Positions 1-9,690 of a stretch of 64,000 nt of DNA are shown here, piece after piece. A model generated the notes under the pieces. The model ran no database searches, had not been told where the DNA came from, and saw nothing but the letters and a program-made list of their open reading frames with translations. How positions within the stretch are numbered: the stretch's first letter is position 1; each line of letters opens with the position of its first letter. Source of the DNA: Solenopsis invicta (taxonomy: Eukaryota; Arthropoda; Insecta; Hymenoptera; Formicidae); NCBI RefSeq assembly GCF_016802725.1, contig NC_052672.1, positions 4,895,249 to 4,959,248 of the forward strand. The letters are read 5' to 3'. Made by a program: the position numbers and the translations under genes.

Positions 1-2691
1 TACACTTAATTACATTACACATAATTTCACGCGCGTAAATGCGCGTGGGTGCGAGCTTTAATTACGTTGCTTCCACGCGCGTGCGAGTATCGTTTTTCGA
101 TTGAAAAATCAATCTCGGATGTATCGGATATTCCGCTGAAGCCGCCGTTTAGCCGCGCCGCGAAAGCAGATTATTCGTTCATTCGCGTAACGCGGCTCGT
201 CTCTTTTCTCTGCCCCGTTCATTTCCTCATCTAACTTCCACCTCGGCCTTGTGTGTCAATGTAACAATGTCCGTCCGTCCGACCCATATCGTGACGTGCC
301 GCAACGAATAACGCGAGTCAATCGACGCCGATCGAATTAATTTCGAGCGGCGACTATACGCGTCCCTCTCGGACCTCACGCGACCGAATGGATCCTATTG
401 CGCGGCTGTCTCTTATACTCGGCGAGAACGTGCGATTGCGAAACTCTTCGTTACGCCACTGACATTTTCTCCTCTTCGTCTTCATTACGCCGCCCCGACG
501 GCGCACCGGGAAATCTCGCTCGATCGCGCATTTGACCGCTGACCTATTTTGACATTTACACTTGAACGACTTTTTGAAAAACCTTATCGTGTTATCGTCA
601 CGCTCGAGACGTTGCGTTTTATTTTATTAAAAACCGGAGGTCGTGAGGGATCGCGTGAATCGCGATTAAAGGGGTTATTCTACTTTGTTGGATCCAAAAA
701 AAGACCAGGAGACAGTAGAGTAGTAAGGGGGATGGGGATGGAGAGGGTGGTCCGCTTCGAGCGCCGTCTTAGCAAGGGCGTCTATTTGGCGGTACAATAT
801 TTCCTCGTTATAAGCAAAAATTTGGAATTGAAGATTTGTTCTTAGCGGAAAATGAAAAACCATAAATTACCTCGGCTACTTGGACGAAAGACAAAAGAAG
901 AACATTTAAAGTGATGAAACTTTTATGGCCCACTAATTTTTTTGCTACGATAGGGATAAAGTTTGGTTTGTAACAGACAAATGCGTGATTGCATTTTTAA
1001 TAAATTGAAAGAGCCATCTGATAATTAATCTATTGGTGATTGCTTTCAATAAACAAGACATAGGGGATAAAAAAAAGGAAAGAAACCAGGCGTCATTTTC
1101 ACTTTCTGTGCTATTACTTGGGAGTAGCCCCTTTGCGAAAGTAATTGAGAACTTAAACTGATTAATTGAAACGTATAAACAATTTTCTTAATTTATATTA
1201 TATGAGTTCGTACAGGATTGATAAAATGGCTTTCAAAGATTTAATGTACGTAAGATAAAAATTTCTTTGAAAGGCCGACATTTTATTATTCCATATTATA
1301 ATTTTCAGTTTTTAATATTAATTTCAGTTGGTGCATGATCTCATATAAAATAATAAAACGTTGTTTATGTTTTAGGTCAATCTTTAGGTTTTAGGTGCCT
1401 CTTAGGGCGATGCTGACGTTATCTGTTCGATCGACATAAATTCTATTTTGTTAAAGTTACTTTTTTGGGTACAGAATACATAATTATAATTTCTTTACAC
1501 AATTAAAAAATATGCATGCTAATATATACGGCTCTGGTCTATTTTTCGTCAAAAGCAGAAAAAATACAAAATTATAGATTTTTTATCGACCTTTACTTCA
1601 ATATGGTGACTGAAGCTGTCAGTTCATCAAAACGTTTACTTCGCTATAAAGTTGCGTGTGCCTTTATTTAAAGGCAGAGCCACGTGTAAAATACATAAAT
1701 GAATAATAATGTTGAATCGTTAGAATAGAATTTAGAAGAGATTATAATATTCATTGTGTATATGTGAACGTGAGATTTCAATATAGGGATCTGTTGATGC
1801 TTCGTAAATCGTATATATATATGTATTATAACTCATATGTGTAAGTTGAATTCAAGCAGTAAAACGAACGACGTCAGCAGCCCCTAATCACTTCCGCAGA
1901 GGCGGTCTATATTCCCCAAAACTAACATCATCTACACATCATCCACTAGATAGTCTGTGACAATAAAAAGTCTACAAAATCATAATCTACAAAAATCAAC
2001 GAATACAAAAGCTGCATTTAAAAATTGATTCTATATTTTACTCGAGAAAAAGTCTTAAAAACAATCCTTTTTTCAACAAAGAATATTTCTACAACAAAGT
2101 AGAGTATCCCTTTAATCCAGGTTAATTGAGGCAATTGCCTGGAAATGCCGCCGACTGTCCTTTCTGAAACCCCCGAGCTTTCTCTCGGAAGTCCCTCTCG
2201 ACACGTTTGTCCCAATTCTCTGCTTCTTCCGTCCTAGAGAAATTTCGCGGCACACACACGTCACGTTCATTGAGAAAGGTCAGAGGGAGTGACGCCCCTA
2301 AAATCGCGCGCGTTAAAGGGCTAAATTTATCCAGGAGGACGAGATGTACGTCCGTTTCCCTCCACCTTGACGTCAACTATAAAATATTCTCTGTGATCAA
2401 ACATAGGAGGAAGGTCGCCGACACGGCGGAATTCGATTCGTAAGTTTAATTATCACGTCGACTGACCGCGGCACGGGCGATCGCGAGCGGAATTATCGTT
2501 CAGCGCAACGGAATGCGTTTCCGCGTTGTTTTTCTTCTCGCGCGAATGCAAATGTTCGCGTCGTTGTCGTGGAATTGATATTCAGGTACTCGACTAGTTT
2601 ACCTCGAGAATAAAGTGGAGGAATTCCATGATCTACAATTCTACAAGCTATGTTCATTCATAGCGATAAAGTTATTTCTCCCAATTGAATT
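1..2691. other. No gene recognised
   Basis: Positions 1-560 are CpG-rich single-copy sequence. 850-2000 is AT-rich, and 2120-2600 is again GC-rich. Open frames on both strands are short (up to 98 codons) and without domain signatures or good splice contexts. Confidence 0.5.
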
Positions 2692-3120
2692 TACACAGTG
2701 AGTAATTTTGTGTTAAAATTAATACATTCTACCTATCCCAACAGTCGGAATTTTTCTGTTTATTTAACATTTAACACAAGATGAATGTGTTAGAAAGTAG
2801 CACAAATATTACGTGAAAGATTGACACACGAGACAAATTGAAAACAGATTGTGGAAGCATATTTCTTTAGTAAAATTAAAATTTATGTATTAATATATAC
2901 ATTTTATTCAGTTACTTTAAAATTTCTATCTCAAAATTACATTATTTTTATTTATTTATTCGCTATAAACTGTGTTATGTTAAAATTAATATTAGGAAAT
3001 GTTGAATTTAATAAAATTAAATCACATGTTAAATTAGGACTTAGGTATGTTCAAAATTCAACGCAGAAAATGTAATAAAGACCGATTTTAACACAAATAT
3101 AAAATGTTGTTTACTGTGTA
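2692..3120. mobile_element. MITE with TACACAGT termini and internal TGTGTTAA repeats
   Basis: The left end TACACAGTGAGTAA and the right end (reverse complement TACACAGTAAACAA) form terminal inverted repeats, both leading into TTGTGTTAAAAT. The interior repeats TTAACA/TGTTAA many times. A second, inverted copy lies at about 3735-4380. The open frame at 2851-3075 falls inside and is not a gene. Confidence 0.65.
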
Positions 3121-3734
3121 TGTAAATCCGTTTCCATCATTGATTTTCAATTAGATCTCGCGTTTTTTCTATCAGATTTTTGACAGTGAGCTCATCTGAA
3201 GGGCTCTTTCAGCTCGCTTTAAATTGGAAAACGATTTATTTCGACCCCAGCTTTGTGCTATCTCGAAAATCAAATACGGAACTCGATATTTTTAATTGCG
3301 GCATCACGAATAACACAGTCGGGATATAGCGGTAAAAAGAAAAAAAAGAGGAGGGGGGGGGGGAATAAAAGCAGAGAAGCAAGCTTTTTCTCGCGAAGGT
3401 CTTTTTTTACGACGATGACGACGACATTTAATCCAAAGGAGCGTCTTTGTGCAATGCAACATCGTTGAAGCAAGCATTTACGATCCGTTGCGGAGAATGC
3501 CTGAAAAGTCGTCTATAGAGGAAGGTACTGTACGATTGTATCACGAGTCGTCGACACGTGATTTTAATCCGGGTACTTTACAACGTTCTTAAATCTCTCT
3601 CTCTTTTTCTCTCTGCTAACATAAAAGCACGAGGTCAAGAGGAATTTAAATGTTCAAGCAAAATTCACAATACAACATGAGAACTAGTCCCAAATCTTAT
3701 TTCGTATTGGGACACACGTTTCACTTAAAAACTT
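3121..3734. other. No gene recognised; G-run
   Basis: Unique sequence with a poly-purine tract ending in a run of ten G around 3353-3362 and a short ACGACGATGACGACGA repeat at about 3409-3424. Confidence 0.5.
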
Positions 3735-4380
3735 ACAGTAAAGAAACATTTTGTATTTTGTATTAAAACCGGTCCTTGTTAACACTTTGTGTTAAATTTT
3801 TAATACATTCGAGTGTGATTGTGTTACTTGAATATTTCGCGTTAAATTGTTTCAATATTTCTTACTGTTAAATAACACAATTTATGAGTAATTGAACGAA
3901 TAACATAAAAATAATGTAATTCTGAAGCGTAAAATCTAAAACAAATAAATAAAATGTTGGGTCACTGCACCAGTTAATGAACAAATAAGAAATTGGACCA
4001 GTCAATGAACAAACACAAAATAATTTAATACAATTACATTTTCAAATAAAAAATTACATTTAATAAAATCTACATGAAAATTAGATTTCAACAATATCAA
4101 TTAATTTTGCAGTTTATTATTTCAAAATCTTATTATTTTAATAGTTTTTCTAAACAGTCATTTATTGGCGACTGTTCAGCGACTGGTGCAACGACCCTAT
4201 GTGCCAACATATTATAAGTGTTAATTTAACCGAAAAAGTAAATTTCATTTTTACGATTTATTCCTAAACTGTAAGTTATATATTTGTTGTGTTAATTTTT
4301 TATATTCTATTTGTGTTACTTTCTAACACATTTATTCTATTTCTTAAATAACATATTTTTTCTACATATTTCACAATAAC
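3735..4380. mobile_element. Second copy of the TACACAGT MITE, inverted, interrupted by another MITE
   Basis: ACAGTAAAGAAACATTTTG at the left matches the reverse complement of the right end of the element at 2692-3120. TTTGTGTTACTTTCTAACAC at about 4310 matches the reverse complement of 2785-2815 there. The element is split by the 240-bp MITE at 3957-4200. Its outer right boundary is approximate. Confidence 0.55.
3957..4200 (-). mobile_element. GGGTC MITE copy 1 (Tc1/mariner-like, TA target)
   Basis: About 240 bp bounded by GGGTCACTGCACCAGTTAAT and its imperfect inverse GCGACTGGTGCAACGACCC. It is an inverted, closely similar copy of 8459-8702, with high identity through the interior. It is non-coding and sits inside another MITE. 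Confidence 0.8.
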
Positions 4381-5222
4381 GTTTCTGACAATTAAAAGTT
4401 AAGCTCTTTATCCATGGCTTCGTTAGTCGTCGTCGATTTTTAATGGTGAGTCACTCAAAAAATTTTTTCTTTCCTATAAGTCACAATTGTGTAACATCAA
4501 TCGTAGGGTGATCAAATCTTCCCTCATATCACTTTGGAAAGTTGCACTTTGGAATCGGCAAGCCGGCAGTGACAACCATAATTTGAATCGACGATGACTA
4601 AACTGTTAACTCGTTAAGAAGATGCGTTTTTATTATAAAATTTTGCTGATGATGACTCCAAAGAGAGTCGAAACGTTCAATTAAATGGTTTTCAGTCTAT
4701 AACCGACTCAATTTTACTTTCGCGCAGCACTCTCATTAGCCTTCTCTACGTATTATTGTATTTAATCTCGAGAGTCTTTACTATTTTGTTGGTTAAAATT
4801 TTTTTTTTACTTCATTAATTTATAAATCTTTTTTATTTCATTAATACTGTTATTAAATTAACAATATATTTCCAATTAGAGAGATGCTATTGATTCAACT
4901 GTATTTTTTTCTCCGTACACACATGTAGCTTGTTAAAGTGTTAATATTATTAAACTGATCAATCTAATGTTGTGATATTACTATTTTAATTCAATTTAAA
5001 AGCTGCGCTTCAAAACCAAAAGCAACGGTGCGCGGTTCGAAAAAGAATCAGAAAAGGTATAAAATATATAAAATCAAGCAAAAATTATTATCTTGAGCAC
5101 TAATTTGAGAGAACCATTATTTGAGATCTTGCTGTGACTATTGTCGAACTTTTTCAATATTAATTGTATTATATACAATTAACATCGGAGTCTTGTTCTA
5201 ATTATATTTTTAAATAACGGAA
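4381..5222. repeat. AT-rich region with short inverted repeat around a ribozyme-like core
   Basis: GTTAGTCGTCGTCGAT near 4423 is repeated in inverse (ATCGACGATGACTAAAC) near 4589. A hammerhead-like core follows at 4646. The remainder to 5222 is AT-rich with nothing recognised. Confidence 0.4.
4646..4674 (+). other. Hammerhead-ribozyme-like core (retroelement relic)
   Basis: CTGATGA (4646-4652) is followed by a hairpin GACTC-caaaga-GAGTC (54-58 with 65-69 of the 4600s) and then GAAAC (4670-4674). This is the order of a hammerhead catalytic core: CUGANGA, stem II, GAAA. Penelope-like retroelements of arthropods are known to carry such motifs, and the sequence continues GTTC as theirs often do. 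A U bulge at the stem II base and no obvious stem I make activity doubtful. Confidence 0.4.
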
Positions 5223-5842
5223 AATAAGACGACGAATACGATTTGGGCGCGGTAAACGGTGCGCAATGAGTAGTAATTTCAAAAGAGATTATTTAAAATC
5301 ACACAAGTAATTTATTGACGAACGTTTCGGCTTCTGCTTCGAGCCGCGTAACATTATCTTCTATATAACATGAAGTAGTAACAATAGTAGCTGCCAATAG
5401 TGAGCGTCCGCGTTAAGAAGATGTCATAAAATAATCGAGTTGTTCAACTCGAAAATAACGGACATGGCTCGAACTATGAAATAAATGGTGAGCCAAGTGA
5501 GCCAAGGGAAAATAAATAAATCTAGTGAAGCCACAGAAAAAGAACTCATCTAAAAAATTCAGCGATTGTCAGTTATAAAAATGCACAAAATAATCCATGC
5601 GTAACGAAAAGAGCTCACAAAATTCTTCCTGTTATTCTTGTTTAGTCGTCATAGAAAAATTAAAGTTAGGTAAATATAAAAATGCAATAGGTACAATCTG
5701 CTCGAGCGGTGAGCACGTTTAGTGCATGCGATGGTCCGAAACGTTCGTCAATAAATTACTTATGTGATTTTAAACAATTCATTTGAGATTACTGTTCATT
5801 GCGCACCGTTTACCGCGCCCGACTCGTATTTGTCGCCTTATT
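5223..5842. mobile_element. 620-bp element with ~107-bp inverted arms, Penelope-like ends
   Basis: The arm at 5223-5330 and the arm at 5736-5842 are inverted copies, with few differences, sharing GGGCGCGGTAAACGGTGCGC and ACGAACGTTTCGG. Read outward from the centre, each arm gives CCGAAACGTTCGTCAATAAA, the phrase that closes hammerhead motifs in Penelope-like elements. The left arm also keeps a GGCT...AGCC hairpin before GAAAC. The 400-bp centre is non-coding. It may be two abutting inverted pLTR-like pieces or a foldback element. Confidence 0.6.
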
Positions 5843-6640
5843 GACAATTTCACGAGTCTTAAGACTTATATATATTTTTAAAAACGCGTTTTTTTAATAG
5901 TTTTGAACTGCTGATTCTGATCTTCAAAAAATTGTAATTTGTCGGAAAAATATTAAAATCATCATATGAAGCATCTATCGAACATTTTAGTACCGCAAAT
6001 TATTATTGTTGAAATTGCTGAGATTATTATTTGCAAACGTGTTAATTATGTTTTCCTGCTACTAAAACAAATATCTCTAATAGTTTATGTTCTGTTTGAT
6101 AAAAAAAAAGAATCAAATAATTATTAATTTAAAAACGAATTAAGACATCAATGGGAACTATTTTAAACTTTAACACAATACAAACAGTATTGTTCATTAT
6201 GTCTTTCAAGAACCTTCTCACAGAGTATTTTGTATTCTTCTGTAGCACTTTACTGTTAGAAGGTGTAAGATTCGGACGAAAAATATTTTTAAACATTAGG
6301 ATCTGGTTTGATAAAAAAAAAAGTAAGACCTTCATTTATTAATTTGTTCACAGATCGGTCAAGTTTCACCTAATATTGTTTAGTATATTATAGTTTTTTT
6401 TTTATTTTCATTGACATACTGTTCTCGTAATAGCTTCTTATACGTTTGTAGCTTCATATGTATATTGATTTGAATACTTTATCAAATTAAAATTGTTTTG
6501 TTTGTTAAAAGGTCAGAACTAGATTCAGCAGATCACAAGCTAGAAAAGCCATTTTAGAGGCCAAAGTCGAACCATTTTACACCTACATCAATTATTTTCC
6601 AACTGTTTGAAAAAAAAAAAGAAAAGAAAAAGGAATCCCG
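5843..6640. other. AT-rich, no gene recognised
   Basis: A direct repeat of TTTGATAAAAAAAAAG occurs near 6097 and 6307. No domain-bearing frame is present. Confidence 0.5.
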
Positions 6641-8066
6641 TTTGTTTCGTAATGTTTAGAAAACAGTAGCCCGGTAGAGCTCGATAAGTGCGAAGAAAAC
6701 GCTGATGTAACGTGACGCGGGATACGCGAGGAATTAATTTTTCAGCCGCGAGAGGGATAGAAAGAGAGGTAATTAACGCGAGTACAGGCTTCCGCGGGGT
6801 CTCGTTGCCGAGTGGGAGGCAGTACAGCGTGAAGAAACGAGTTTGTGCTGCTGTTGTTGCGCGTGCTCGTGTCTGCCGGCCACGCCGCCGTTGCCGCCGT
6901 CGCCGCCGTCGCGTCGTTTGACACCACCGGCCGCGGGCGAAGGGATGCAGACGTGCCGCACGAGCGACGGAAGGACAGGGACGGACAGGGACCGTCGAGA
7001 GACGACCGTTGCGCTCGGACGAGCGTCGCGATGCGCGTCGTCTCGCGCTCGGAAACTTCATACGCAACGCGCGAAGGACGCGCACGCACTTATGCGCCGG
7101 GGAATGACGAGGCGCTCTTTATCAGATCGGTCTTGATCGCGCGTTTAACGCGACGGCTTTCCAGGAGCGAGAATTCGTCAAATTGTCGGCTTGCCGTGAC
7201 GAGAGAAGGATAGATGCGTTGCGCTTTGACGTTATATTTTTAGTTGCCGGTCGCCGCGCGCGCGCGACGGCCCAGCGTTTATATCGCCTTTTTCTGCGTC
7301 GAGCGCGACGCGGAAGTAAAATTGGACGGAGAGGCGTTGAGTCCCCAGCAAACGGCGAATGTAACATGGATGTAACGTCGCGTGTAACATACACAAGTGT
7401 TATATCTACGTTACGTAGCGTTACATCTGTGCTATATTCGGTGTCCGCTGGGTGGCAAGTTAGAGGTGGAACAACCGCCGGTATCAGTCAACGTTGGTCA
7501 AAATTAGCCGTGCGCGTTGAACTAGAAGAACTACGACTTTAAAGCTCCTCTCAGCCGTACGTGTGCAAACACTATGAAAGAGCCACGTTAACTAGATTGA
7601 CTGACCGCGTCGAACGGCTACGTCGATCGACGTCGATTGAGATCGGACGTTGAACAAGCCGCGCGGACGCCGAGTTAAAAAAGAAAAAAAGAAGTACCAA
7701 ACGTATAAACGTATTATTCAGTCGGCTAATAAAACGCGCGCACGCCGAGCACGTCCGCGCTCCGCGCGTCGTCGGGATTCACTGCTGCTCCACTCCACTC
7801 AGCTCCGCTCCGCTTCGCTCTGACCGCGCGTGTAAAGCCGCGCGCATCAAACGCGCGCGCGCGCACGGCGGGAGAAGCCCCGCGTCAGCTCTATTACACA
7901 TCGGTGACTTTTTGGAGCGGCGAAGAAAAATGAGTAATTAAAGCGCAGCTACCTGGCGTGTGCCGGCGAGCGTTATGCTTTAGCGGACAGAGATAGAGAG
8001 AGGAAGAGAAAAAGAGACGCGCGCGAACCCCGGAAAGCGGATATCGTCCGCTTAGAAACCGCGGCG
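6640..8066. other. CpG-rich island without recognisable gene
   Basis: Dense CpG, (GCC)n near 6883-6910, alternating CG near 7257-7268 and 7850-7864, and tandem TCCAC/TCCGC pentamers near 7790-7820. Open frames overlap on both strands (up to 165 codons) because GC-rich sequence lacks stops; none shows a domain. It could be a promoter-type CpG island of a gene outside the window. Confidence 0.4.
7344..7452. mobile_element. CCCAGC palindromic MITE copy 1
   Basis: Begins CCCAGCAAACGGCGAATGTA and ends in the imperfect inverse (GGTGTCCGCTGGG). The interior is a palindrome rich in GTTACGT/ACGTAAC. Same family as 12871-12957. Confidence 0.65.
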
Positions 8067-8068
8067 AT

Positions 8069-8735
8069 GCATCGAGAGAAAAGTGTTTGGTGTTTGCGAC
8101 TGTAATTGCATAGTAAAACAATTATGGTTGGAAACTCCATTTTTATAGTTGTCATTGCTATAGTATTAATAATAATAATCGTTGTAGTTCTAACCAACTA
8201 TGAAAAAGTTTTGCTATAAATTATCATAATTTTAAATATTAATTTATCGAGATGTATGGATGATAAAAATAAAATAAACATGTAGGAAGTGCAGAACGCA
8301 ATTATAGTGAATGTTACTTTTCCCAAGCTTTTACTTACTGTTTATCTAGTAATAGCTAATAGTTATAATTTGCATGGTTAAAACAACTCGCCAAAATAAA
8401 TAGTAATATACTAATGTATAGTTGATACCAAAAATTATGAATTATAGTTAAATTATGGTAGGGTCGTTGCGCCAGTCGCTGAACAGTCGCCAATAAATGA
8501 CTGTTTAGAAAAACTATTAAAATAGTATGACTTTAAAATAATAAACTGCAAAATTAAATGATATTGTTGAAATCTAATTTTCATGTAGATTTTATTAAAA
8601 TGTAATTTTTTATTTGAAAATGTAATTGTATTAAATTATTTTGTGTTTGTTCATTGACTGGTCCAATTTCTTATTTGTTCATTGACTAGTGTAATGACCC
8701 TAATAACATATTGCAACCATTTTTCTGTCAGTGTA
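8069..8735. mobile_element. ~420-bp MITE interrupted by the GGGTC MITE
   Basis: The left end GAGAAAAGTGTTTGGTGTTTG matches the inverse of the right end at 57130-57162. GTTGTTTTAACCATGCAAAT on the minus strand near 8360 matches 56835-56860. The right end reads CACTGACAGAAAAA in reverse complement. Removing the nested 8459-8702 insert leaves about the size of its partner at 56753-57162. Confidence 0.65.
8459..8702 (+). mobile_element. GGGTC MITE copy 2, TA target duplication
   Basis: TA-GGGTCGTTGCGCCAGTC ... GTAATGACCC-TA. The termini are imperfect inverted repeats and the interior matches 3957-4200 in inverse orientation. The TA on both sides fits Tc1/mariner-type insertion. It sits inside the MITE 8069-8735. 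Confidence 0.82.
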
Positions 8736-8898
8736 GGAAATTCCACGCGGCGTATCCCTTGTTTTGCTGTTCTCGCGTTTTTTAGAGTACAACGGAGGGA
8801 TGATCCGTAAATACTTTGTGTAAATATAAACCACTGATAGATCAGTTCAATATATGTTGTCGAAAAGATAAAACGTACATATTTATTATATAAACATA

Positions 8899-9141
8899 CA
8901 CTGAGAAAATTGGTCTGATTATATTAACAAAACTTATATGATTATTTCTGGTAAAACCAAACAAAATTTTTGATTATTTTAATAGAACTCTGGTTATTAA
9001 TTGGAACGTTTGATAGATTTTACTGTAATTTGGTAATTTCTACAAGATTTCTGATTCGTCAGTTTTTGAATATGTTTTGAACGACGTTTATTGGTTGAAT
9101 TTAGCAGATTCCTAAGTGATGCAACAAGACTTTTTTCAGTG
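8899..9141. mobile_element. CACTGAG-terminus MITE
   Basis: TA-CACTGAGAAAATTGGTCTG at the left and (reverse complement) CACTGAAAAAAGTCTTG at the right, TA on both sides. 243 bp. The minus-strand open frame inside is incidental. Confidence 0.7.
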
Positions 9142-9311
9142 TATATAAAATGATAGTTTTTTGATTGATTGTTACAAATGCGGAATAGCATCTGGAATAA
9201 CTTCTATTATTCGTATAAATAAGAAAATAATTAGTAAGAAAAAAGTCAATATGATATAATATTCAAATTAAATATGAAAACAATTGTTTGATTTATTTTA
9301 AATCGTTATTT

Positions 9312-9690
9312 CAAATAATTAACGTAAAAAATGTTAAAGTAATGTTAAATAAATATTAGATATATATTTTTTAAAGTAATTATCTCGAATGAATAATTAA
9401 TGTTAAATGAATATTAAATAAATATTTTTCCAATGCGATATTTTAAATAAATAATTAAAATGAAGTAAATTTTATATTAATATTAAGTATATTAAATGTT
9501 AAAAGTAAATATTTTTTTTTATTATTATCTCAAACGAGTAATTAAAGTTAAATAATCAAATATATATTTCCTTTAAAGCATTATATAAAACAAATAATTA
9601 ACGTAAAATAAATATTAAATTATTAAATAATAAATATTTTTGCAACGGAAATGTGCAATGTATAATTAATGAAAAATAAACATTAAAAAA
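9312..9690. repeat. Degenerate AT-rich tandem repeat
   Basis: About six irregular units of 55-90 bp, each beginning near (C/G)AATAATTAA or its variants and containing AAATAAATATT and a TCTCGAA/TCTCAAA or TGCGAT/TGCAACG break. Unit lengths vary, so this is an old or fast-evolving minisatellite. Confidence 0.45.

Noticed and set aside
6588..7089. 165- and 115-codon overlapping frames in the CpG island
   Set aside because: Open on both strands at once because GC-rich DNA lacks stops; Arg/Ala-rich with no domain.
7704..7722. TATAAA followed by an arthropod-type TCAGT initiator
   Set aside because: Spacing is about 16 bp, too short for a TATA box to initiator pair (about 30 bp).
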